Source: UBA1443 sp964445745 (lineage in GTDB: Bacteria; Omnitrophota; Omnitrophia; Omnitrophales; Aquincolibacteriaceae). Taken from it: 64,000 nt of DNA. The notes under the pieces were generated by a model. It was not told the DNA's origin, did not search any database, and was given only the letters and a program-made list of their open reading frames with translations. Position numbers and translations under genes: made by a program. Every line of letters starts with the position of its first letter. The stretch's first letter is position 1. Location: contig CAYULU010000005.1 in assembly GCA_964445745.1 (NCBI GenBank), forward strand, positions 1-64,000, given 5' to 3'. Shown one piece after another: positions 41,201-48,928 of the stretch.

Positions 41201-42595
41201 ATGACTCAAAAGACATTTGACACCCTGTTACGAAAAAGGTGTCAGATGTCTTTTGTTTTTTTAGCTTTATGGATGACGGGGATATTGATCTCCGGATGTA
41301 CCCCTCCGAGTTACAGTGGCGATGAGCTCAAACAAGCGGTTATCGAAATTACCCGGAAAGAGTACGGTATCGAACATTGTGACGTCAAGATTGTGGGGAC
41401 GACCTTTGGAGTTTTTCTCCCGCTCTCCCAACTTTTCTCCATGGATTTTAAAGAAGCGATCCTTTCCGGACAGGTAACCGACATGGAGCAGCTTTTCCAG
41501 CCCACCGAAGAAGCGATCGACAAGATTGAAGATGTGCTGTTTTCAATGTCTCGGGTGATTCTCTCCACGGACCGGAAAATCGATTTTTATTTTCTCCAGG
41601 CGACTGATATTGAAAAAACGGGAATGGAGATCAATTTTATTGGGCACAGTGATGACATCAAGAGAGTCCGTTTTTGGGACATCCCAAGGAGCGAATACCG
41701 GAAACGCATCATCCATGAAATGCAGTTGAACCGTCCTGTGCTTTGGCATCGACCGGTCAAACAGTTCTTTAATGACTTAAACGAAAAAACACGTTCCGAA
41801 CTGAAACTTCTTTACTTCAAGGGCCTCGATGACGCCAAATGGGAAGAGGAATTTTTCCTGACTTCAAAGACAGGGGCTTCTGACGAAAGGGGTGCGAGGA
41901 TTTGGGAAGTGATGGATGTTCGTAGTTTGCCCGTCCAGGATCAGGAGGTGGTTGTTTATGTGAAAGTTAGTGCCAAGCCGCGGGATGGACAGGGCGTTCC
42001 TCAGGCTTTGGATTATCTTTTCCAAATATCGACGCAAGGGGATCAGGAAAAGATCGACCGCATTACCCCGATGAGTATTTTGGACCAAACGTCGGCGGGC
42101 CTTGATGCTCCCATGACCCGGGACATGATTTATTCAAGCTTGGATCGATGGGACGAGGAATTCAGTGTGCCGGATATGACTCTCGGTGAGTTTCTTGCGA
42201 TGCAGCTTTCGCGGAGGATGCAGATGACAATTTCACAGGACGAACGGGTTTACAATACCTTCTCCGGAATTAAGGCCGTATTTCAGCATGTTGAAGGTGA
42301 CCCCGGACATTTTATTTTTCACATGACCGCTCCCTTGAAAGATATTCGGCAGAAATCCTATACTTTGGATCAAGGAGTGAATGAGGATGTGATCTACGTC
42401 TGGAACCTGGCGACCCGTGAGTTTGTGGATGTCCTTCGTAGCTATAGCTTTAAAGATTGGGAGTTTTTAAGTTTTAGCCTGACCCAGGCGCCATCCTACA
42501 CCTGGAGTGCCAACCGGCAGGATCTCGAACTTTACCGGCGCATGAAAAAACCGTTACAAGATATTTTGATCCTTACCCCTCAGGTTGCTTCCTAG
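41201..42595 (+). CDS. Lipoprotein, unknown, with hairpin in its first codons
   Basis: 464 residues from the ATG at 41201: n-region MTQKTFDTLLRKRCQ, hydrophobic stretch, lipobox ISGC at about residue 33. A shorter start at 41246 has an AAGGTG ribosome site but leaves a signal peptide without positive charge, so 41201 is preferred. The mature part is not recognised. A strong hairpin spans codons 3 to 18 and ends in a U-run at 41256-41262. It sits 8 bp after the protease gene and could be a substrate or accessory of that pair. Confidence 0.6.
   Translation: MTQKTFDTLLRKRCQMSFVFLALWMTGILISGCTPPSYSGDELKQAVIEITRKEYGIEHCDVKIVGTTFGVFLPLSQLFSMDFKEAILSGQVTDMEQLFQPTEEAIDKIEDVLFSMSRVILSTDRKIDFYFLQATDIEKTGMEINFIGHSDDIKRVRFWDIPRSEYRKRIIHEMQLNRPVLWHRPVKQFFNDLNEKTRSELKLLYFKGLDDAKWEEEFFLTSKTGASDERGARIWEVMDVRSLPVQDQEVVVYVKVSAKPRDGQGVPQALDYLFQISTQGDQEKIDRITPMSILDQTSAGLDAPMTRDMIYSSLDRWDEEFSVPDMTLGEFLAMQLSRRMQMTISQDERVYNTFSGIKAVFQHVEGDPGHFIFHMTAPLKDIRQKSYTLDQGVNEDVIYVWNLATREFVDVLRSYSFKDWEFLSFSLTQAPSYTWSANRQDLELYRRMKKPLQDILILTPQVAS
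41207..41262 (+). terminator. Terminator-like hairpin inside the lipoprotein start
   Basis: An 18-bp stem (41207-41224 with 41238-41255; one G-U pair), 14-nt loop, then seven U. It would end the protease transcript, yet it lies within the lipoprotein reading frame and covers the internal AAGGTG and the ATG at 41246. Confidence 0.7.
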
Positions 42596-42625
42596 CAGGT
42601 TTGATATTCTTTTCGCGGGTCGGTC

Positions 42626-42654
42626 TTGAGAGCCTGATGAATTTCTGCTATCAT
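42626..42654 (+). promoter_or_regulatory. Promoter of hrcA
   Basis: TTGAGA (42626-42631) and TATCAT (42649-42654), 17-bp spacer. The start falls about 3-4 nt before the hrcA ATG at 42665. No CIRCE-type inverted repeat is visible. Confidence 0.6.
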
Positions 42655-42664
42655 ACGCCCTCTT

Positions 42665-43453
42665 ATGGAAATCCTTACTCCCAGACAAGCAGACATCCTG
42701 AAGGGTGTCGTCGAAGCTCATATTGAGACCAGTGATCCTGTCGGGTCTCATTATATTATCAGGAAGTATGCGCTTCCCATTTCCTCTGCCACCATCCGGA
42801 ACGAAATGGGGGTGCTTGAAGAAATGGGATATTTAACGCATCCTCATACTTCGTCGGGGCGAGTGCCTACGGACTCGGGGTACCGTTATTATCTGGACCA
42901 TTCCTCGTTCGCTGATGTGATGCCGGAGTCTCTATGTTTGCAGGTGGCACGAGAACTTAACCAGAAGTACCAGGAGCAGCGGGCTGTCGAGGTTTTTCTT
43001 GAAAATGTCACTTCCATGCTTTCTTCCATGACCCATGAGATAGGACTTTCTTTATCGATGGCGCCGGAACACGGCCTTGATCAGAAAATTGATGGTCTCC
43101 GGCTTTCGCTTCAGGGGCTGACCCATATTCTTGAGAAACCGGAATTTCAAGATATCAACAAGCTTCGCACACTTTTAAAAACTCTGGAAGAAAAGATTGT
43201 CCTTAAACAATGGTTGCTCAAGCAGGCGCGGGAATCCCAAATTTCGGTTTCTGTTGGCCGGGAACATGAAAGCCAGGCGCTTGAGAATTGTGCCATTGTC
43301 ACAGCACGTTACTCAGCCGGAGAACTGGGAACCGGCGTTATCGCCATACTGGGCCCTAAACGGATGCCTTACCGGAAGCTTGTTCCGCTCGTTTCCCAGG
43401 TTGCAGAACTTATGGAAACCTTTTTTACCGAACACGAGGAGTTTGATTCATGA
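42665..43453 (+). CDS. hrcA: Heat-inducible transcription repressor HrcA, short form
   Basis: 262 residues against about 340 usually. The N-terminal winged-helix domain (SSATIRNEMGVLEEMGYLTHPHTSSGRVPTDSGYRYYLD) is complete and the C-terminal effector domain is present (SVGREHESQALENCAIVTARY, then IAILGPKRMPYRKLVPLV), but the middle is shortened, mainly in the inserted dimerisation region. HrcA represses chaperone genes by binding CIRCE operators; none is visible in this window. No ribosome site: the transcript appears almost leaderless. It overlaps grpE by 4 bp. Confidence 0.92.
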   Translation: MEILTPRQADILKGVVEAHIETSDPVGSHYIIRKYALPISSATIRNEMGVLEEMGYLTHPHTSSGRVPTDSGYRYYLDHSSFADVMPESLCLQVARELNQKYQEQRAVEVFLENVTSMLSSMTHEIGLSLSMAPEHGLDQKIDGLRLSLQGLTHILEKPEFQDINKLRTLLKTLEEKIVLKQWLLKQARESQISVSVGREHESQALENCAIVTARYSAGELGTGVIAILGPKRMPYRKLVPLVSQVAELMETFFTEHEEFDS

Positions 43454-44085
43454 ATTCTCATTTCAAGAAGGACCCGGCGCATGCTGAGGCGAGTACCCCC
43501 AACCCGGATTCAAAAGTCTCTCCGGAAAAAGAAAGCCGCGCCCCGGAAAGTAATGACGGGGTGACGACCGAATGTGAGAGACTCCAAAAACGCGTGGAAG
43601 AACTGGAAGGACTTCGCGAGAAGTTTTTGCATGCGGCTGCTGATTTTGAAAATGCCAAAAAGCGGAATACCCGGGAGAAAGAGGAGTTCATCAAGTTTAG
43701 TCAGGAACGGATTCTCCGCGATATGCTTCCCGTGCTTGATAATTTTGAGCGGGCCGTCGCACACACTTCTACGGCGGAACTTTCTGAATCAAATGCGGAA
43801 AAGCTCCGGACCAATTTTAAAAATATGGCCGCAGGCGTTCAAATGGTACAAAAACAGTTTACCGATACCCTCAAAAAATACGGACTGAGCCGACTGAAAA
43901 CGGTTGGCGAAAAATTTGACCCCAATTGCCATGAGGCTGTGGCGCATGTCGCGGGGGACGGCGACGAGGATGTGATTGTTGATGAGATTGAGGCGGGGTA
44001 CATGATTCATGACCGGTTACTCAGGGCCGCCAAAGTTAGGGTGCGGACCGCTCCTCCCCAGGAAAAACAGGACGAAATCACCTAA
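43450..44085 (+). CDS. grpE: Nucleotide exchange factor GrpE
   Basis: 211 residues. A disordered acidic N-terminus, a long dimer helix (residues 38-90: RVEELEGLREKFLHAAADFENAKKR) and the C-terminal beta domain (FDPNCHEAVAHVAG, then GYMIHDRLLRAAKVRV). It releases ADP from DnaK. The ATG overlaps the hrcA stop (ATGA). Confidence 0.96.
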   Translation: MNSHFKKDPAHAEASTPNPDSKVSPEKESRAPESNDGVTTECERLQKRVEELEGLREKFLHAAADFENAKKRNTREKEEFIKFSQERILRDMLPVLDNFERAVAHTSTAELSESNAEKLRTNFKNMAAGVQMVQKQFTDTLKKYGLSRLKTVGEKFDPNCHEAVAHVAGDGDEDVIVDEIEAGYMIHDRLLRAAKVRVRTAPPQEKQDEIT

Positions 44086-44105
44086 AAATCAGGGGGACGA
44101 TTTAC

Positions 44106-44149
44106 GGACAACGCTCCACGATCTATAGATTCTATGCGTTGTCCTTTTT
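44106..44149 (+). terminator. Intrinsic terminator between grpE and dnaJ
   Basis: GGACAACGC (44106-44114) pairs with GCGTTGTCC (44136-44144), an inner ATCTATAGAT palindrome extends the structure, and five U follow. It would separate dnaJ from hrcA-grpE or act as an attenuator. Confidence 0.75.
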
Positions 44150-44172
44150 CGTTTTCCGTTACTCCAAATTAA

Positions 44173-45270
44173 ATGATGAAGAAACGCGATTATTATGACG
44201 TGTTGAGTGTCGGGCGTCAGGCAAGTGAGGATGAGCTTAAAAAGGCTTACCGGAAGCTTGCCCTCCAGTATCACCCTGATCGGAATCCCGGCAACAAGGA
44301 GGCTGAAGAAAAATTTAAGGAAGCCGCCGAGGCCTATGCTGTCCTGAGCGATTCAGAAAAGCGTTCCCGGTACGACCAGTTTGGTCACAGTTTGGGAGGC
44401 CAGGGATTTTCAGGGTTTGAGGGCTTTCAGGATGCCTTTGGGGGATTTAGCGATATTTTTGGTGACCTTTTTGAGGATTTTTTGGGAGGGAGCGGCAGTC
44501 GACGTTCCAGAGGTCGGGGACGTCGCGGGGCTGACCTTGAGTATGCCGTTGAAATCAGTTTAGAAGAAGTTTTGGGTGGGAAGGCCATGGAGATTGAGGT
44601 CCCGCGCCGAGAAACATGCGCCGAATGCCAGGGGAGCGGTGCGGAAAAAGGTTCCAAGAAAAAGGTTTGTGAGAGTTGCGGGGGAAGGGGCGAAGTTCGA
44701 ATTAGCCAGGGGTTTTTTACCATGCGCCAAACTTGCCCACGGTGCGGCGGAGAAGGCGAGTCGATCGAAAAACGTTGTCCCGTATGTAAGGGGGAAGGCC
44801 GCGTCAACAAAGTTCGAAAACTTCAGGTTAAAATCCCTCCCGGGATTGAGGACGGATCCAGGCTTCGGATGACGGGGGAAGGCGAGGCGGGTCAGGGAGG
44901 TGCTTCCCGCGGAGATTTTTATATTCATGTAAGAGTGAAGAAACACAAAAGATTTGAGCGTCAGGGGCAGGATCTCTATGTGGAAAATCTGATCCCTTAC
45001 ACGGTCGCTGTCCTGGGAGGGAAAGTGGAGATTGAGACCTTGACTGGGACGACCGAAATGAAAATCGATTCGGGAACTCCGTCCGGGAAAATCCTCAAAA
45101 TTAAAAATGAAGGAGTCCCTGCGTATGGGGTTCCGGATCGGCGCGGGGATCTTTACGTTCGTGTCCAGGTTGAGGTTCCGGTTAAGCCGTCCAAGCAAGA
45201 GCGGGAGTTAATTGAAAAGCTTGCGGCTGAAAGAGGAGATCCGGTGGCTGTTAAAAAGAGTTTTTTCTAA
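44173..45270 (+). CDS. dnaJ: Chaperone DnaJ
   Basis: 365 residues, type I. J domain with YHPDRNPG (residues 1-66), Gly/Phe-rich linker (SLGGQGFSGFEGFQDAFGGFSDIFGD), four zinc motifs CAECQGSG, CESCGGRG, CPRCGGEG and CPVCKGEG, and the C-terminal substrate domains. It stimulates DnaK. The ATG at 44173 has no clear ribosome site. dnaK, usually between grpE and dnaJ, is not in this window. Confidence 0.97.
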   Translation: MMKKRDYYDVLSVGRQASEDELKKAYRKLALQYHPDRNPGNKEAEEKFKEAAEAYAVLSDSEKRSRYDQFGHSLGGQGFSGFEGFQDAFGGFSDIFGDLFEDFLGGSGSRRSRGRGRRGADLEYAVEISLEEVLGGKAMEIEVPRRETCAECQGSGAEKGSKKKVCESCGGRGEVRISQGFFTMRQTCPRCGGEGESIEKRCPVCKGEGRVNKVRKLQVKIPPGIEDGSRLRMTGEGEAGQGGASRGDFYIHVRVKKHKRFERQGQDLYVENLIPYTVAVLGGKVEIETLTGTTEMKIDSGTPSGKILKIKNEGVPAYGVPDRRGDLYVRVQVEVPVKPSKQERELIEKLAAERGDPVAVKKSFF

Positions 45271-45306
45271 TCAAGTCTCATTTCGGGGGCGACCATAGGT
45301 GGAACT

Positions 45307-45729
45307 GTGGAGTATTTTGATTATCAATATAGAGTGATTTATGCGGATACTGATCGGATGGGTGTGACTTATTATGGTCACTATTTCCGGTTTTTTGAAG
45401 CGGGACGTAATGAGTATTTTCGTGCGCTTGGTTTGCCGTATACCGAATGCGAAAGAAAAGGTGTCTTTCTGCCTGTGGGCGAGGCACATGCCAAGTATAT
45501 TGCGCCCTCCACGTATGATGACGAATTGATCGTTCGCACCAGCGTAAGCCATTTGGGTGCCAGCACGATTAAGTTCCAGTATCAGGTGATTAAAAAAGAT
45601 TCGGGGAAGGTTATTACGACCGGAGATACGTTGCATGTTTTTGTGGATAAGACTTTGCGGCCCTGCCGAATCCCGGATGAAATCAGGAACAAGGTGACGG
45701 TGTACACTTTATTGCGCAAGAAGACCTGA
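45307..45729 (+). CDS. YbgC-type acyl-CoA thioesterase (hot-dog fold)
   Basis: 140 residues. The 4-hydroxybenzoyl-CoA thioesterase family signature is clear: VIYADTDRMGVTYYGHYFRFFEAGRNEYFR, with the catalytic Asp in DTDRMG. It probably hydrolyses short or medium acyl-CoA or acyl-ACP in lipid metabolism. GTG start at 45307 with AGGTGG upstream. Located between dnaJ and gpsA; the latter is also a phospholipid gene. Confidence 0.88.
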   Translation: MEYFDYQYRVIYADTDRMGVTYYGHYFRFFEAGRNEYFRALGLPYTECERKGVFLPVGEAHAKYIAPSTYDDELIVRTSVSHLGASTIKFQYQVIKKDSGKVITTGDTLHVFVDKTLRPCRIPDEIRNKVTVYTLLRKKT

Positions 45730-45810
45730 GTGAACGGTTTCGGGCAGGAGAGGGTTTGCGTCTGACGAAAATTTGACGTTGAGTGTGTCACCATGAAAAA
45801 GGGGAATGAA

Positions 45811-46851
45811 ATGAATGAAAGCATCAAGGTGTCAGTGCTTGGGGACGGTGGCTGGGGAACGGCGCTTGCGCTTGTGAACGCAAGGCGCGGGAATAAGGTT
45901 TATCTGTGGTCTGTTTTCCCCGCGTATGCCAGGCACCTTGATAAAAAGCGGGAAAATAGCAAGTTTCTCCCCGGCATCAAACTTCCCAAAACGCTTCACA
46001 TTACGTCAAATCTTAACGAAGCGGTTGCAGCGGCCGATGTTATTGTTCTAGCGATCCCGACTCAGCATCTTCGGAGTGTCCTCATCCACCTTAAAAAATT
46101 GTCGCACCAAGGAAAAATTTTTGTCAGCGCCACGAAAGGGATCGAAAATAAAACCTGTCTCCGTCCTTCTGAAATTGTATATCAGGTCCTGGGGCGAAGT
46201 GTTCGACTGGTCGTTCTTTCCGGGCCTTCACACGCCGAAGAGGTTGCCCGAGGAATTCCGACGTTGACGGTGGCGGCTTCCAAAGATTCCAGAGTGGCGA
46301 CATTTGTCCAAGAGTATTTTCGTGATCCTCAGTTTCGTGTTTATGTTCAAAGCGACGTCGTCGGCGTCGAGCTTGGCGGAGCCCTGAAGAATGTGATCGC
46401 GATTGCGGCCGGGGTTTGTGACGGTCTCAAATTTGGGGATAACACCAAGGCCGGTCTCATGACCCGTGGAATTTATGAAATGGTCCGGCTCGGAGTGAAG
46501 TTCGGTGCAAATCCGGGGACCTTTTTCGGGCTTTCCGGGATCGGGGATCTTATCACCACGTGCTCATCCCGGCACGGCCGTAATCTTTATGTCGGCCGTG
46601 AGCTTGGAAAAGGGCGCACGATGAAGGCGATTTTGGGTGAAATGGCGATGGTGGCCGAGGGTGTGGGGACGGCGCTCAGCGTACATCAGCTTTCGGGGAA
46701 ATACCCGGATCTGCAACTTCCGATTATGGACGAGGTCTATAAAATGCTTTTCAAGGATAAATCCCCGAGGGATGCTGTTTCGACTCTTCTGTCACGAACG
46801 CCCTACGATGAGTGGAAGGCATTCGATCTTTCGTCCTTCAAGTCGAAATAA
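45811..46851 (+). CDS. gpsA: NAD(P)-dependent glycerol-3-phosphate dehydrogenase
   Basis: About 346 residues. It reduces dihydroxyacetone phosphate to glycerol-3-phosphate for phospholipids. N-terminal VLGDGGWGTAL (nucleotide binding), SGPSHAEEVARGIPT, and the catalytic ALKNVIAIAAGVCDG followed by NTKAGLMTRG are typical. I chose the ATG at 45811, 6 nt after AAAGGGG; the ATG at 45793 lies before that site. A strong terminator follows. Confidence 0.95.
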   Translation: MNESIKVSVLGDGGWGTALALVNARRGNKVYLWSVFPAYARHLDKKRENSKFLPGIKLPKTLHITSNLNEAVAAADVIVLAIPTQHLRSVLIHLKKLSHQGKIFVSATKGIENKTCLRPSEIVYQVLGRSVRLVVLSGPSHAEEVARGIPTLTVAASKDSRVATFVQEYFRDPQFRVYVQSDVVGVELGGALKNVIAIAAGVCDGLKFGDNTKAGLMTRGIYEMVRLGVKFGANPGTFFGLSGIGDLITTCSSRHGRNLYVGRELGKGRTMKAILGEMAMVAEGVGTALSVHQLSGKYPDLQLPIMDEVYKMLFKDKSPRDAVSTLLSRTPYDEWKAFDLSSFKSK

Positions 46852-46856
46852 AAAAA

Positions 46857-46888
46857 AGCCCCGATTCTCATTGCGAGAAATCGGGGCT
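46857..46888. terminator. Bidirectional terminator between gpsA and the porin gene
   Basis: AGCCCCGATT (46857-46866) pairs perfectly with AATCGGGGCT (46879-46888). An A-run precedes it on the plus strand, giving a strong terminator for the minus-strand porin; the plus-strand tail is only moderately T-rich (ATTTCT). Confidence 0.8.
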
Positions 46889-46914
46889 GAATTTCTAGTC
46901 AGTTCTAACCGCGC

Positions 46915-48306
46915 TTACAATCCCGCAGAATTCATTGCGATCGAGGGAGATTCGATTGCGTGCCCCTTATCACCAAATGCTCTCGGGAAAATGTCGTCCC
47001 ATTTCAGGGTCATGCTGATCGTAAAGGCCTGAGAGTAAGAAGAGTATCGGCCATCGACTGAGGTGCCCAGGCTTTCGCTAATTTCATTATTGATTCGACG
47101 TTTGAAGTAGAATGAATTGTAATAACTTAATTCAGCTGTCAGGTGTTTGTTGATTTCGTAGGCTGCGCCAATGCTGAGCGAAAGGAAGTTTGAAGAAGGG
47201 ATCGCTGGTGTAAAGTGAGTTTTTGGCACGGGCGTCCAATAAAACCAACTTCCGCCTCGAAGTGTTAACTTATCTGTCAACTTATGACTTGCTCCGAGTT
47301 GAATCCCAAAACTGTCTGTCCAGTCTTTGTCGGCCGACCGGATGGCGTCTAAAATGGCATCATCCATGGCATTTCCAGATGGAGATGTTACGAAGTAAAC
47401 GCGTTTGTGGGTGGACCACCGGGACCATGTAAAATCTACTTCGTAATGGGTTTTGGGGGTTGGTTGATAGGCGTAAGCCCAAGTCATATTCATCGGAAGC
47501 GAAAGTTTTGTCTCGACATCCGTCTCATAGTTTCTTAACCCTGCTCCTCCGATCCATCCCGGGATGTTGGAGTTTTCAACTTTGACCTTTCCTTTTAGAT
47601 CGACAACGACAGGACTTCTGAAATAATAGCCGAGACGGTGTTTTTCTTTGATTTTAATCAAGGCACCCATTTGCCATCCCCAGTGGTCTCCAGCGGTGTT
47701 GATTCGAACTTGACCGTCAGGGAGTCCGGGAATAATAGCTTGGTTAGGATAAGCCTGGATTCCGCCAAAATCATAAACACGGTAATACATTGGACCGCCG
47801 CCGATATTAAACCAGTCGGTGACTTTGATCGCGGCGGTAGGTTTTACCGTGAACATTTTGAGATAATTTTTCCATCCGGTGTAGTGGACGGCAGGGTCGC
47901 TTGAATTATATTTATTCATTAGACCGAAGGGAGAATCGCTCCCGACGCCGAAAGTCACACGATCACAAAAGATCTTTCCGGGGTTGATGGTAAGGTAACT
48001 TGTGGGTATCATCGCAAGGGTTCCGGAACTTCGGGTTGAGCCAGTCGTATCGTTGTCTTTAAAAGTCATCAGGCTGATAAAGTTCGCATTGCTTTGAAAT
48101 TGTATTCCGGGAAGGTCGGCGATACCGGCCGGGTTATAAGAAATGGCTGCTGGTTCGTCAGGAGTTGCCGTGACGGCACCCCCGGTGCCAAGTTGCTTGG
48201 CGCTGAAGGACGCGTTTTCAAGGCCTCCTGATCCGACTGCCCAGGCGGACGAAAAGGGTAGAATTGCCAAGCTTAGCATGACGACGATGGTGAGAAGCTT
48301 CTTCAT
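46915..48306 (-). CDS. FadL/OmpP1-family outer-membrane transporter
   Basis: 463 residues. Signal peptide to Ala23 (SSAWA), then GSGGLENASFSAKQLGTGGAVTA and EPAAISYNPAGIADLPG, which match the FadL hatch (the NPA motif near residue 57). The C-terminal barrel ends with an aromatic-rich strand (SMTLKWDDIFPRAFGD). Such barrels take hydrophobic compounds across the outer membrane. AAGGGAG precedes the ATG at 48306. It is alone on the minus strand and converges with gpsA. Confidence 0.85.
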   Translation of the reverse strand: MKKLLTIVVMLSLAILPFSSAWAVGSGGLENASFSAKQLGTGGAVTATPDEPAAISYNPAGIADLPGIQFQSNANFISLMTFKDNDTTGSTRSSGTLAMIPTSYLTINPGKIFCDRVTFGVGSDSPFGLMNKYNSSDPAVHYTGWKNYLKMFTVKPTAAIKVTDWFNIGGGPMYYRVYDFGGIQAYPNQAIIPGLPDGQVRINTAGDHWGWQMGALIKIKEKHRLGYYFRSPVVVDLKGKVKVENSNIPGWIGGAGLRNYETDVETKLSLPMNMTWAYAYQPTPKTHYEVDFTWSRWSTHKRVYFVTSPSGNAMDDAILDAIRSADKDWTDSFGIQLGASHKLTDKLTLRGGSWFYWTPVPKTHFTPAIPSSNFLSLSIGAAYEINKHLTAELSYYNSFYFKRRINNEISESLGTSVDGRYSSYSQAFTISMTLKWDDIFPRAFGDKGHAIESPSIAMNSAGL

Positions 48307-48480
48307 TATGGAACTCCCTTGGTGAATGATGGTTATCTAATGTAAAAAGTTTCTATGCACACCTGACCTATTTATCGGATTATAGATAATTTCCTTCATG
48401 CTAAAATTATAAAATATTATGCTTTCGTGATAAAAATGATAGATCTTATTATTTAATGCTATATTAAAGACTTTATTGAC

Positions 48481-48509
48481 TTGCAAATCAAGTAATTGTC
48501 AGTTATAGT
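48481..48509 (+). promoter_or_regulatory. Promoter of the small gene before the giant gene
   Basis: TTGCAA (48481-48486) and TATAGT (48504-48509) at 17 bp, then AGGAG at 48522. It probably also starts the giant gene, because no better promoter is evident downstream. Confidence 0.5.
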
Positions 48510-48536
48510 TGCTTTAGAAATAGGAGATTGAAATCG

Positions 48537-48731
48537 ATGTCTTCTGATGAACTCGAAGTCCGGCTTTTGAATATTAAGGACAAAAAACTTGCAACGGAGG
48601 TTCGTCGATTCCTTCTGAACCTCTTTCTCCTTTTTGACGGTCAGCCGCCTGTCCATATACAAAGCCATATCAATGAGATCTTCGATATCCTCGAGACTCA
48701 ACAACGGGCCGGAAAAGTAGTTCTCTCATAA
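48537..48731 (+). CDS. Small conserved-looking protein, unknown
   Basis: About 64 residues, predicted mainly helical (ELEVRLLNIKDKKLATEVRRFLLNLFLLF, then HINEIFDILETQQRAG), no signal peptide. Not recognised. The ATG at 48537 has AGGAG 10 nt upstream; an in-frame TTG at 48528 is too close to it. It lies about 200 bp before the giant gene. Confidence 0.5.
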   Translation: MSSDELEVRLLNIKDKKLATEVRRFLLNLFLLFDGQPPVHIQSHINEIFDILETQQRAGKVVLS

Positions 48732-48928
48732 CTCAAGTAGTTCCTTGTGCGGGCCTTCCTCAATCTCGAAGTTCGTTTATTAGTAGAAAAGTATCTACTT
48801 TTAAAGTTTTTTAAAAAAAATAATCATGTTTCTTCTACCCATCCCGTTCTTAGCTGGCTATCTTGTAATTCGTGAAATGGTTTCACCTGGATCTTGGGAC
48901 ATTTCAAAATGACAAGGAGAGCTCGGCA
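48732..48928. other. Leader region of the giant gene
   Basis: AT-rich. A weak AAAAGTA/TACTTTT hairpin (48787-48802) followed by T/A runs could end the small gene's transcript. No firm promoter seen. AAGGAGAG at 48914-48921 serves the giant gene. Confidence 0.3.

Noticed and set aside
42600..42664. A CIRCE operator before hrcA
   Set aside because: No TTAGCACTC/GAGTGCTAA-like inverted repeat is present here or before dnaJ.
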